Shown piece by piece: positions 1 to 8,368 of a DNA stretch of 23,624 bases (its first letter is position 1; each line of letters starts with the position of its first letter). This DNA is from JBJHBP01 sp050485645 (GTDB lineage Bacteria > Pseudomonadota > Gammaproteobacteria > Steroidobacterales > Rariloculaceae), in NCBI GenBank assembly GCA_050485645.1, contig JBJHBT010000046.1, forward strand, positions 1-23,624, in the 5' to 3' direction. The notes under the pieces were generated by a model. That model made no database searches. It saw only the letters and a program-made list of their open reading frames with translations, and was not told the DNA's origin. Both the position numbers and the translations under genes were made by a program.

Positions 1-1789
1 CGACATAGTCGTCAGGAAACAGCACCGAATGCGCCCACCACTGCTCGACGCCCTGGTAGCAGCCTGTGGCTGTTTGCGACAGCATGAGGTCGTTGCGCAC
101 CGCGTTGCCGCTGCCCGAAACGTTGGTATCACCGGGCTGGGTGTGCAGGCGCACGGCGGTGCTGCCGTCGCGCGCGACATTGACGATGGATGCGCGGCCG
201 GGTTCCCTGGCCTGCTCGTGGAAACCGCAGTCGGTCGGACTGGTTGCGAACGAGCATGAGTACTCGACAGTGGACGGATCGAGCGTCGGTGCAGTAACGG
301 ATCTGACGACACGTACCGAGTTCAGGTTGAAGTACTGTTGCTCAGCGACGATGCGCAACGTCTGTCGGCCCGCGACGAGGCCGACACGCTGGGCGCCAAC
401 CCACTGATAGCTGCTCCAGCCACCGGTGTTTGGAACGGTGACGATCCCCATCTGGTCGACGCCGTTGACCTCGATTCGAAAGCCGCTGTCCGCGAAGCCG
501 CTGGCAACGCGCAGCTCGATGTCGTAGTCGGCGGCATCGGCGACGTCCACAGTGTAGTTGAGCCACTCGCCGGTCTCGAAGTTGTTGACGTCGAAGCCGC
601 CCGAGCTGTCCGAGGACACGATGATGTCGATATCCTCGTTCGGCCGATACTGGCCGCCCGCGTTGCCCACTGTCTGGTCGTGGTAGGCCGTACCCTGGCC
701 GCCCAGATCGAAGTTTTCGGCCTCGAAGGTACCGGGCAGCGGAATCGGAACGCCCGTATAGGGGCTCGAAATCGGTGTTGCCGTGACGCGAACCTCATTG
801 AGATTGAAATACTGCTGGTCCGCGACGATGCGCAGGGAGTGGTGTCCTGCGGGCAGGCTGACGCCTTGAACACCTACCCACTGATAGCTCGTCCAGCCGC
901 CCGTGTTCGGAACGCCGACGCGACCCGTGATGTCCGTGCCGTTGATCTCGAGATGGAATGCGCTGTCGGAGAAGCCGCTGGCGACGCGTAGCTCCACGTC
1001 GTAGAGCGCTGTCGCCGCTATGTCGACACTGTAAGCGAGCCATTCACCTGTTTCGAAGTGGTTGATGTCGTAGAGGCTAGTGGCGTCACTTGATGCAATG
1101 ATGCTCACATCCTCGTCGAGTCGATACAGACCTCCCGCATTGCCGACCTGCTTGTCGTGATAGCCGAGCCCTTCACCACCGAGGTCGAAATTTTCCGCCT
1201 GAAATGTTCCTGGCAATGCCGTCGGTATGCCCGAATAGGGTTGAGCCGTCTGACGGGCAGTTGTACGGATCGAGTTGAGATTGAAGTACTCCCGGTCGAC
1301 GACAATCTGCAGCCGCTGCTGGCCTGCGTTCAGGCGGATGTTCTGGACACCGACCCACTGATAGCTGGTCCAGCCGCCCGTGTTCGGCACGCTGACCGAC
1401 CCGCTCACGTCGTGACCGTCGATCCGGACATGGAATCTGCTGTGTGAAAAAGCGCTTGCGAGCCGCAGTTCGATGTCGTAGTCACCCGTCTCGGCGACGT
1501 TTACCGTATAGGCGAGCCATTCGCCGGTCTCGAAGTTGTTGACGTCGAAGCCGCCCGAACTGTCCGACGAGACGATAATGTCGACATCTTCATGCGGACG
1601 GTATTGGCCCCCCGCGTTGCCTGCAGTCCTGTCGTGATAGCCGATCCCCTCGCCGCCGGGATCGAAATCCTCGGCTTCGAAGGTGCCGGGAATGTGAACC
1701 TGAGCCTTGATGGCGACGCTGCCGACGGCAGCGAAGATCGCCACAAGCATTGTGGCCGCGATGCGGCCTCTGAGTTTGTCGATATGCAT
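1..1789 (-). CDS. Secreted triple-CBM6 protein with polysaccharide-lyase-like domain (partial)
   Basis: Read on the minus strand from an ATG at 1789, the frame is open to the window edge (596 codons), so the C-terminus is missing. Residues 1-29 form a signal peptide (basic start, hydrophobic core, AxA-like end). Three modules follow, beginning with PGTFEAE/PGTFQAE at residues 34, 193 and 352; each carries NAGG, FETGEWL, YD(I/V)ELR(L/V)AS, VPNTGGW and YFNLN, typical of family 6 carbohydrate-binding modules. From about residue 505 a different domain starts, with a conserved R-NDL and an EQWWAHSVLFPDDY stretch resembling PF14099 polysaccharide lyases. The likely role is extracellular polysaccharide binding and cleavage. 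A GGAAGGG ribosome-binding site lies 5-6 nt upstream of the ATG. A c-di-GMP riboswitch lies about 250 nt upstream, so expression probably follows c-di-GMP. CBM6 is confident; the catalytic class is tentative because the active site lies outside the window. Confidence 0.88.
   Translation of the reverse strand, partial: MHIDKLRGRIAATMLVAIFAAVGSVAIKAQVHIPGTFEAEDFDPGGEGIGYHDRTAGNAGGQYRPHEDVDIIVSSDSSGGFDVNNFETGEWLAYTVNVAETGDYDIELRLASAFSHSRFHVRIDGHDVSGSVSVPNTGGWTSYQWVGVQNIRLNAGQQRLQIVVDREYFNLNSIRTTARQTAQPYSGIPTALPGTFQAENFDLGGEGLGYHDKQVGNAGGLYRLDEDVSIIASSDATSLYDINHFETGEWLAYSVDIAATALYDVELRVASGFSDSAFHLEINGTDITGRVGVPNTGGWTSYQWVGVQGVSLPAGHHSLRIVADQQYFNLNEVRVTATPISSPYTGVPIPLPGTFEAENFDLGGQGTAYHDQTVGNAGGQYRPNEDIDIIVSSDSSGGFDVNNFETGEWLNYTVDVADAADYDIELRVASGFADSGFRIEVNGVDQMGIVTVPNTGGWSSYQWVGAQRVGLVAGRQTLRIVAEQQYFNLNSVRVVRSVTAPTLDPSTVEYSCSFATSPTDCGFHEQAREPGRASIVNVARDGSTAVRLHTQPGDTNVSGSGNAVRNDLMLSQTATGCYQGVEQWWAHSVLFPDDYV
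260..1690 (-). repeat. Three tandem 477-bp repeats encoding CBM6 modules
   Basis: The coding sequence consists of three consecutive copies with an exact period of 159 codons: about 1690-1214, 1213-737 and 736-260. Copies 1 and 3 are nearly identical around the SSDSSGGFDVNNFETGEW stretch, while copy 2 differs there (SSDATSLYDINHFETGEW). All three keep the VPNTGGW(T/S)SYQWVG segment. The constant period and high identity point to duplication or ongoing gene conversion. Confidence 0.85.
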
Positions 1790-2304
1790 GAACACCCTTC
1801 CATGAGCTGGATTCGGGTGGTTCGCATGAGATGGCGGTGATGTTCGATCGTTGAGATGAACTTCGGTGTGAAGCGCTTCGACATGGCCGTGCCTTCCGGC
1901 TTGCGGATCATGCGCATAGCGTTACGGATACTGGAGATTGCGAGCCCCTTCACTTCGTCGTTCGCTCGAGAATCGCGCCACGCGCGCTCGGCGAGCCACC
2001 CGGAAAGCCGCTGTGGCCTCGTGGCCGTAGCGGTCGGGGTGAAGGAGTCGGTTGCACCGGCAGCCCCGCTGTCTTAGGCCGAAACCCTTAGACCGGAAGC
2101 TTTGCGTCCGCGCCTTTCGACGCGTTTGCCCTTCACTCTGCGGCGGAGCCTAGGCGCATGGGCTCGGGTCCACAAGTGTCGCAGAAGGCAGACGGCTCAA
2201 GACCCGCGCCAGGGGGCATTGTCGGCGTGGAGCAATCTGTCGAATCGCTTATGGATAGGTCGATCAGACCATGCGTTGCGCGAATTCACGCGACATCGGG
2301 CTGG
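1790..2304. other. 515-bp intergenic region holding the riboswitch leader
   Basis: No convincing gene is present between the repeat protein (stop at 2305) and the CBM6/lyase gene (start 1789). It contains a c-di-GMP-I aptamer at 2039-2136 on the minus strand, then about 250 nt of leader before the lyase ATG. That leader has a perfect GAAGCGCTTC palindrome at 1870-1879 and a second copy of the P1 5' strand sequence (GTGAAGG on the minus strand, 1953-1947), which could compete with the aptamer. The promoter should lie in 2137-2304, but no clear -35/-10 pair stands out. Confidence 0.7.
2039..2136 (-). ncRNA. Cyclic di-GMP-I riboswitch (GEMM-I aptamer)
   Basis: On the minus strand the RNA reads GUGAAGG-GCAAAC, then a CGCGUC-GAAA-GGCGCG hairpin with a GAAA tetraloop, then GGACGCAAAGC, CUUCCGG, a CUAAG-containing arm, and AGCGGGGCUGCCG. 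These match the conserved GEMM-I core: GGGCAAA, the GNRA-capped P2, GGACGCAAAGC, and the P3 strand ending in GCGGGG. Helix P1 closes with seven perfect pairs (2136-2130 with 2045-2039). The class binds cyclic di-GMP. Its direction and position place it in the 5' leader of the CBM6/lyase gene; whether the ligand turns that gene on or off cannot be decided from sequence. Confidence 0.92.
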
Positions 2305-3369
<1,065 letters not shown>

Positions 3370-3475
3370 AGCCTTCCGGCCCGCAGCAGGATGTCCACAG
3401 ACACTTCAGTGTATTCCCTTGATGCTCTGCAACGATGCTATGCGTGCCGGTGGGTGTGATCCGTGCGGTAGCGTA

Positions 3476-3510
3476 CGCATCCCGCATCCCGCATCCTGCA
3501 ACCCGCACCC
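3476..3510. repeat. CGCATCC heptamer tandem repeat
   Basis: Three perfect CGCATCC units are followed by two diverged ones (TGCAACC, CGCACCC). The non-triplet unit fits a noncoding position. The repeat runs directly into the G-quadruplex-forming stretch. Confidence 0.85.
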
Positions 3511-3535
3511 CACCCTCCACCCACACCCCACACCC
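3508..3535 (-). other. Potential G-quadruplex
   Basis: On the minus strand five G-tracts of three or four bases are separated by loops of 3, 3, 4 and 1 nt (G-runs at 3535-3533, 3529-3526, 3522-3520, 3515-3513 and 3511-3508). This satisfies the canonical G3+N1-7 rule with one spare tract. It lies in the leader or promoter of the minus-strand repeat protein and on the template strand for the cyclase. Confidence 0.7.
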
Positions 3536-3697
3536 GCGCCTGTTCGTTCGGCACCGAACAGACCCCGGTTCGAAATTACGCCAGATTGCATCCTGCGCTG
3601 CGGCCCCTGAGCGGCTTTGGGACAGCTTTAGGGCGGATTTTCTGCCGCCCTTCCGCTCTTCTGCGGCTCTGAGCCGGCGCAAGGTGGAGGTGTAAGC

Positions 3698-5098
3698 ATG
3701 AAAACGGACAACCACAGCAAGTCGTCCATGCCCGGTCCGGGTTCCAGCGCGACCCGCAAGATCAGCGACGCATTGCCGCTCGGTGTCATGGTCACCGACG
3801 AGCTTGGCAACTGCGTCTACACCAACGAGGCGTATCGGCGTCTGATTGGGTGCACCGCCGATGAACTGCTTGGGCAACACTGGATCTCGGCCGTACACGC
3901 CGAGGATCGCCAAGGCGTACTCGAGACAGGCCAGATGGTGGAGCGTGACCGCTCGGCGCGTACGTCAGAGGCCCGACTCATCCGTGGCGACGGTAGTGTC
4001 ATCTGGGTACGCCGTCACCTGGCGGAACTGGATGGCGAGCGATCCGGCGCCGGTCAGGTACATACCATCGAGGATATCAGCGACGCGCGACGTGCGGAGC
4101 AGGAAAGAATCGATTTCGAAGCGTCGTTGCTGGAGGCGAACGAACGTGCTCAGGTGACGCTCGAATCGATCGGTGACGCGGTCATCAGTACGGATGTCAG
4201 CGGTCACGTCACCTATATGAACGGTGTCGCCGAGACCATGACCGGCTGGCCCCGCGAGGATGCGTTGAGCAGGCCGCTGGCCGAGGTCTTCAGGTTGGTC
4301 GATGGGACGACCCGGAAGCCAGCAAGGAGTCCTGCCCAGCGCGCCATCGACGAAGACCGCATCGTCGGCCTGGCGGGGAACTGTGTTTTACTGCGCCGCG
4401 ATGGTGAAGAGGTCAGGATCGAAGACTCGGCAGCGCCCATTCATGATCGCGAAGGCGCGGTTACAGGGGCAGTGATCGTATTTCACGATGCGAAATTCTC
4501 GCATGAGATGACCACCAAGATGGCATACCTGGCAAGACATGACGCGTTGACCGGGCTGCTGAATCGGACGGCATTGAACGAGCAGCTCGCTCACGCCCTA
4601 AGGCTGGCGCGCCGCCACCGCAAACAGGTGGGTCTGCTGTTCATCGATCTGGACAATTTCAAAGATGTCAACGACTCGCTCGGTCACCAGCACGGTGACC
4701 AGGTGCTCACCACAGTGTCTGAACAGCTGGTGGCGTGCGTGCGTGCCACCGATACGGTATTCCGCTACGGCGGTGACGAGTTCATCGTTCTGCTGAGCGA
4801 ACTGGAAAGTTCGGAAGACGCTGAACTGGTTGCCCGAAAACTGGAATCGGCCGTGGCCGCGCACCGACTGATCGGCGGGTGCGAGATCCCGCTCTCGTTC
4901 AGTATCGGTATCAGCGTGTATCCCGATGACGGCGATGATCCTGAAATCCTGCTGCAGCGGGCCGACGCGGCCATGTACCAAACCAAGGCAAACAGAACGA
5001 AGTCGCACACGGCGGTGCCTACGCATCCGGACAGTCGCAATCATGCTCGACCGGCAGGAGCCGCCGGGCTGCTGGCAGGTGGCAGCACGCGGGTGTAG
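3698..5098 (+). CDS. PAS-PAS-GGDEF diguanylate cyclase
   Basis: This 466-aa soluble protein makes cyclic di-GMP from two GTP. Residues about 22-130 and 150-265 are two PAS sensor domains (the first has TDELGNCVYTNEAYRRLIG, the second TDVSGHVTYMN); no membrane segment is visible, so the signal sensed is cytoplasmic. Residues 275-435 are the GGDEF domain, with HDALTGLLNR at its start, FIDLDNFKDVND, and an intact YGGDEF (G358-F362). RATD at 349-352 lies exactly five residues before GGDEF, the position of the RxxD inhibitory site, so product feedback is expected. No EAL domain follows. The start is supported by GGAGGT eight bases upstream. It is divergent from the surface-protein genes, one of which has a c-di-GMP riboswitch, suggesting a local circuit. 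Confidence 0.95.
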   Translation: MKTDNHSKSSMPGPGSSATRKISDALPLGVMVTDELGNCVYTNEAYRRLIGCTADELLGQHWISAVHAEDRQGVLETGQMVERDRSARTSEARLIRGDGSVIWVRRHLAELDGERSGAGQVHTIEDISDARRAEQERIDFEASLLEANERAQVTLESIGDAVISTDVSGHVTYMNGVAETMTGWPREDALSRPLAEVFRLVDGTTRKPARSPAQRAIDEDRIVGLAGNCVLLRRDGEEVRIEDSAAPIHDREGAVTGAVIVFHDAKFSHEMTTKMAYLARHDALTGLLNRTALNEQLAHALRLARRHRKQVGLLFIDLDNFKDVNDSLGHQHGDQVLTTVSEQLVACVRATDTVFRYGGDEFIVLLSELESSEDAELVARKLESAVAAHRLIGGCEIPLSFSIGISVYPDDGDDPEILLQRADAAMYQTKANRTKSHTAVPTHPDSRNHARPAGAAGLLAGGSTRV

Positions 5099-5229
5099 AC
5101 AGAGCGGGTCCTGCATATCAGGGTATGCGCTGGCCCGACCAATGTCAGACTGACCTGCCGGCTGAGCGCCAGCAGGCGCCGCGTGCCCTGGCGAGAACAT
5201 CAACCCGGTATCGTGAGAGCCGGACTCTT

Positions 5230-5952
5230 TCAAATCTCCGGATGGTAGGCCGACAGCCGATCCGCCTCGCGCTTCACCACCTCGTAGCATTCGCAGCACA
5301 GTTGTTCGAGCTGCGGGCGATCGAGCACGGTGATCAGCCCGCGCTTGTATTCGATCACGCCGAGCCGCTGAAGCTTTCCTGCCGCTTCCGTCACCCCTTC
5401 GCGGCGAACACCGAGCATGTTGGCGATGAGCTCCTGTGTCATCTGCAGGCGGTTGTTCCCCAGTCGGTCGAGCGACAGCAGCAGCCAGCGGCACAGCTGT
5501 TGGTCGATTGAGTGGTGTCGGTTGCAGACGGCCGTCTGTGCCATCTGCGTGATCAGTGCCTGGGTGTAGCGCAGCATGAGCATGCGCATGTCCGGATGGC
5601 CGTTGAACTCCTTGCGCAGCTGGGTGGCGGGGAGGCTGAACGCCGAACCGCCGCTTTGCACGATGGCCCGGCTGGGCGTGCTTTCCCCGCCCATGAAAAC
5701 CGCAATGCCGACGATGCCTTCGTTGCCGACCACCGAGATCTCTGCCGATGCGCCGTCCAGCATCACGTACAGCAGCGAGATGATGCAGTCGATCGGGAAG
5801 TAAACGTGGCTCACACGATGGCCGGCTTCGTAGATGACTGTGCCCAGCGGCAGCTTGGCCAGTTTCAGGTGAGGAAAAATACGCTCCTGGGCGTTGGGTG
5901 GCAGAGCGGCGAGCAGGCGGTTGGATGTCGGATCCGGGAGGGGGGCATGCAA
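5230..5952 (-). CDS. Crp/Fnr-family transcriptional regulator
   Basis: The 240-aa product has an N-terminal cyclic-nucleotide-binding-like beta-barrel (about residues 10-130, with YFPIDCIISLLYVM, GNEGIVGI and SRAIVQSGG) and a C-terminal winged helix of the HTH_Crp_2 type (about 165-215, MTQELIANMLGVRREGVTEA then VLDRPQLE), ending with a CxC-containing helix. It matches a common proteobacterial subfamily often annotated only as Crp/Fnr; the effector is unknown and no Fnr-type Fe-S cysteine cluster is seen at the N-terminus. The only plausible start is a TTG at 5952, because a stop lies seven codons upstream and no ATG occurs before residue 60. The ribosome-binding site (GGAGA) sits unusually close, so the start is uncertain. 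It is divergent from a paralogous regulator. Confidence 0.9.
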   Translation of the reverse strand: MHAPLPDPTSNRLLAALPPNAQERIFPHLKLAKLPLGTVIYEAGHRVSHVYFPIDCIISLLYVMLDGASAEISVVGNEGIVGIAVFMGGESTPSRAIVQSGGSAFSLPATQLRKEFNGHPDMRMLMLRYTQALITQMAQTAVCNRHHSIDQQLCRWLLLSLDRLGNNRLQMTQELIANMLGVRREGVTEAAGKLQRLGVIEYKRGLITVLDRPQLEQLCCECYEVVKREADRLSAYHPEI

Positions 5953-6474
5953 TCTCCATGTGGTTGAGCATCACGGACAGTCCGCGATGAGCTTCGCGTA
6001 GACAGGCGGTTCGCCACGCCGTGAATACAATAGCGCACATGGATGGTGAACGGCGAGCGCCGGCGATCACGTGGGCGCCAGTGTCCGCGCCGGCGCATCG
6101 GGGCGTGATTTCGGCAACGTGTGCAGCAGGAAGAGCCTCGCGGCATTCGGGCGCGATTTACATCCGATGCGAATGAACGTCGGATACAGCATGCCAGCTG
6201 CGGCAGCGGGCTTCTGTACGGTTTCGCACATAGGCGCGGTTGGGGCGAGGCGCAGTCGGGCGGGATGCCGAACGCCTGCCCGCAACGTGCGCCAGCGAAC
6301 GGACACTGCCCGCGCTGGCTGCCAATGTCTCCCCCTGCCGCTGGCTATCTGCCCCTTCTCGTGGCGAGCGGCGCCCGGAGCAGCGCACTGTATGCGTCTC
6401 CTTTCGACCCCGGGGCGATAAGCGTCCCGGGGTCTCTTTGTTTCGATGTCGGCCAGGGTGTGCCAGGACAAGTC
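5953..6474. other. 522-bp divergent regulatory region between two Crp-like genes
   Basis: Frames cross this region in several directions, but none shows a recognisable domain. On the plus strand it holds small hairpins (ATCCGA/TCGGAT near 6163-6186 and GCCAGCG/CGCTGGC near 6291-6320) and then a strong intrinsic terminator at 6406-6439. Such a terminator upstream of the start codon implies either leader attenuation of the downstream regulator or a short plus-strand transcript ending there. Confidence 0.6.
6406..6443 (+). terminator. Rho-independent terminator in the leader of the second Crp-like gene
   Basis: GACCCCGGG (6406-6414) pairs perfectly with CCCGGGGTC (6426-6434), and GCG/CGT extends the stem (G-U, C-G, G-C) to 12 bp around a 5-nt ATAAG loop. 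It is followed by TCTTTGTTT. The T-rich tail exists only on the plus strand, so it acts on plus-strand transcripts. It ends about 30-40 nt before the chosen GTG start of the downstream regulator. Confidence 0.82.
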
Positions 6475-7176
6475 GTGCCGCATGACTTCAATCGCCTGAT
6501 TCAGAGTCTGCCGCGGAAGGAGCGATCAGGTATCGTCGATGCGTGCGAGCGCGTGAATCTGGACGACGGCGCTGTTCTGTGTGAAGTCGACCGAATCATC
6601 CGGCAGGTTTACTTCCCGCTGACGGCCTGCGTGTCGTTGATCGAAATGCTCGACAGTCGACAGCAATTGGCGACGACATTGATCGGCGCTGAGGGCATGG
6701 TCGGCGCAACACTGCTGCTCGGGGTCCGGCATGCGCCTTCGAGCGCAGTCGTTCAGCGCGGCGGAACGGTATTGCGTATGAGCGCCGCGCGCTTCTCGCG
6801 CGCAGTGCGTTCGACGCCGTCGCTGGAGCGGACGGTCCACCGATATCTGCACGTCATGTTGCGGCAGCTGTCACGACTGGCCGCCTGTACACATTTCCAT
6901 GATATCGAATCGCGCCTTGCCTGTTGCCTGCTGGCCGCCCATGATCGTGTGGAGGGCGATGAGCTTCACCTCACCCATGCGAGTCTTGCGCGATTGCTGG
7001 GCGTGCGCCGCAGCGGCGTGACGCTGGCCGCCGGCATACTCCAGCGCAGTGAGCTGATTCGCTACGGTCGCGGCACCATCCGCATCCTCGACCGGCCGCG
7101 GCTCGAGATCGTGGGCTGCGGGTGCCATGCAGCGGAGATCGACGATTACGCGAGGTGGCTAACAGCCGTTCGCTGA
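6475..7176 (+). CDS. Crp/Fnr-family transcriptional regulator (paralog)
   Basis: The 233-aa product has the same layout as its divergent neighbour: a cyclic-nucleotide-binding-like domain (YFPLTACVSLIEML, GAEGMVGATLLLG, SSAVVQRGG) and a C-terminal winged helix (LTHASLARLLGVRRSGVTLA, then ILDRPRLE) with a terminal CGC. The open frame extends to an ATG-like codon at 6121, but that extension has no domain, contains a strong terminator and lacks family similarity. The GTG at 6475, with AGGA seven bases upstream, gives a normal-length protein. Effector and targets are unknown. Its last 18 bases overlap the convergent nuclease-like gene. Confidence 0.85.
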   Translation: MPHDFNRLIQSLPRKERSGIVDACERVNLDDGAVLCEVDRIIRQVYFPLTACVSLIEMLDSRQQLATTLIGAEGMVGATLLLGVRHAPSSAVVQRGGTVLRMSAARFSRAVRSTPSLERTVHRYLHVMLRQLSRLAACTHFHDIESRLACCLLAAHDRVEGDELHLTHASLARLLGVRRSGVTLAAGILQRSELIRYGRGTIRILDRPRLEIVGCGCHAAEIDDYARWLTAVR

Positions 7177-8130
7177 ACTTCTCCGTCCCGCTCGCGCCGA
7201 TCCTGGCCCGCTCACGGGTGGACGGTCGTCCCGGTCGAGATACCGCTGCCTGTCACGTTGAAAGCGGACGTCGCCGCAAGATGGAAATGCGCTGTTACTT
7301 GCCGGGAAGTAGCGCGCCTCAAGATACCCGAGATACTGCGCGTCCACCGTCCCGCACCGGACCAGCCGGCTAAACAGCGCCTGATACGTCAGCGCCCTGA
7401 ATCCGAGCTCCGTCCCGACCCGATCCCCGAACCGCGCCAGTTCATCGCGGTGTGCCTTCGCGGCCGGGCAGGGCCAGTCGAAGTACAGATAGACCAGCGC
7501 GAACCGGCCCGGGCCGTGCGCCGCGAGCCCCAGCACATGCTTCAGCAGTTGCGCCGCATCCAGCACGCGGAATCGTTCCGTGCCGCTGGCGATACCGGCC
7601 ACCAGTGCCTGACAGTGCGGCATCCCGTTTCGCGTCCACAGCATCGCGCCGTTCTCGAAATACTTTGGCTTGAACGGCGGCCTGTTCGTGCGCTTCGGCG
7701 TCAGCCACTCGGTGAACTTGCTTTCGATACCTACGGAAGCACCATTCGTCAGTTCGAGCAGCACATCGAGGTTCGGCGGATTACCCGGCAGCCCCGTCGG
7801 CAGCTGCGCTTCGAATCGCAGCGGCACCCGCAGGCCCGCGTCGATCTCAAGCGCCCGCAACAGCGGTTCGCAATCGAGTTCAGACCAGTAGTCAAAGACG
7901 TTCACGACCAGCGCCGCCGAGGAGTGTAGCGCCTTCATCTTTGCGGGTGCGTCTGGTCTGTCGTTCAGCTCCGCGCCGCCACCATCCACAAAATCCGCAA
8001 GCGCCCGGGCGGAGAGCGGTTGCCGAAGATTGTCGTCCACGCTGCTGAGATATCCCCGAGCGTCCGGCTTCTGGCCGTGTGCGGTGGCCCATTGGCGTTG
8101 TGTTCGAAGCAGCGCGCGTTTCGAGGTCAT
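7159..8130 (-). CDS. PD-(D/E)XK nuclease-like protein (PGN_0703-like restriction endonuclease family)
   Basis: This 323-aa protein shows an N-terminal segment with LHSSAALVVNVFDYW followed by FEAQLP (E107), PNLDVLLEL (D122) and IESKF (E136-S-K138), which fits the D-(15)-ExK core of PD-(D/E)XK nucleases, and a downstream HCQ-containing helix. The overall pattern resembles the putative restriction endonucleases named PGN_0703. A role in cutting foreign DNA is inferred. The ATG at 8130 overlaps the stop of the upstream 58-aa gene by ATGA, so the two are translationally coupled. The last ~45 residues, after YLEARYF, are Arg/Gly-rich and overlap the 3' end of the convergent regulator, suggesting the original stop was lost and the tail is an extension. 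Confidence 0.7.
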   Translation of the reverse strand: MTSKRALLRTQRQWATAHGQKPDARGYLSSVDDNLRQPLSARALADFVDGGGAELNDRPDAPAKMKALHSSAALVVNVFDYWSELDCEPLLRALEIDAGLRVPLRFEAQLPTGLPGNPPNLDVLLELTNGASVGIESKFTEWLTPKRTNRPPFKPKYFENGAMLWTRNGMPHCQALVAGIASGTERFRVLDAAQLLKHVLGLAAHGPGRFALVYLYFDWPCPAAKAHRDELARFGDRVGTELGFRALTYQALFSRLVRCGTVDAQYLGYLEARYFPASNSAFPSCGDVRFQRDRQRYLDRDDRPPVSGPGSARAGRRSSANGC

Positions 8131-8303
8131 TCCGGTGCTACCGCGAGGAAGACGCTATTGACCTCAGTACCGATTGATCCTCGCAACTGCATTCTCGCGT
8201 TTCTGAGTACTTCGGCTCGAAATGCTACCCGAATCTCACCGCCCTTTGGCGTAACAATCTTCAGCTCCTCGGTCACGAGTAGCCTGCTTGTTTCACTTTC
8301 CAT
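8127..8303 (-). CDS. Small 58-aa protein coupled to the nuclease-like gene
   Basis: A minus-strand frame from ATG at 8303 encodes 58 residues beginning MESETSRLLVTEELKIVTP and ending FLAVAPE, with a balanced soluble composition (about 13 acidic residues). Its TGA overlaps the ATG of the nuclease-like gene in an ATGA. A short GGAAT precedes the start. I do not recognise a domain. Size, order and coupling are compatible with an antitoxin, an immunity or specificity partner, or a regulator of the nuclease; none is proven. Confidence 0.72.
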   Translation of the reverse strand: MESETSRLLVTEELKIVTPKGGEIRVAFRAEVLRNARMQLRGSIGTEVNSVFLAVAPE

Positions 8304-8368
8304 ATTCCAATGACAGCACCTTGGCGGTTTAGCTGAAGCACGGTGACCATGGAAGAGTTGAGTAGCGC
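8304..8368. promoter_or_regulatory. Short divergent promoter region
   Basis: These 65 bp are the only noncoding DNA between the minus-strand 58-aa/nuclease unit and the plus-strand small-protein/DUF2283 pair, so both promoters should lie within or overlap it. No clear consensus boxes or palindrome were identified. Confidence 0.4.

Larger units (their letters stand above)
3370..3697. other. Divergent 328-bp promoter region with G-quadruplex and heptamer repeats
   Basis: This region separates the minus-strand repeat protein from the plus-strand diguanylate cyclase and contains no supported gene. It holds a heptamer tandem repeat (3476-3510), an adjoining run of G-tracts on the minus strand (3508-3535), and near the cyclase a 7-bp hairpin AGGGCGG/CCGCCCT (3630-3636 with 3645-3651, loop ATTTTCTG). 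The hairpin ends 46 nt before the ATG and could act on the cyclase leader. No clear -35/-10 pair was identified. Confidence 0.6.

Noticed and set aside
338..991. 217-codon plus-strand open frame
   Set aside because: Antisense to the CBM6 modules; its internal repetition just mirrors them.
3565..3600. GGTTCGAAAT, resembling a tRNA T-loop
   Set aside because: No acceptor, D or anticodon stems can be drawn around it.
4598..6070. 490-codon minus-strand open frame
   Set aside because: It overlaps the cyclase and the Crp-like gene in another frame and shows no domain.
6121..6474. N-terminal extension of the second Crp-like regulator
   Set aside because: The extension has no domain and contains a strong transcription terminator; the GTG at 6475 gives the normal family length.
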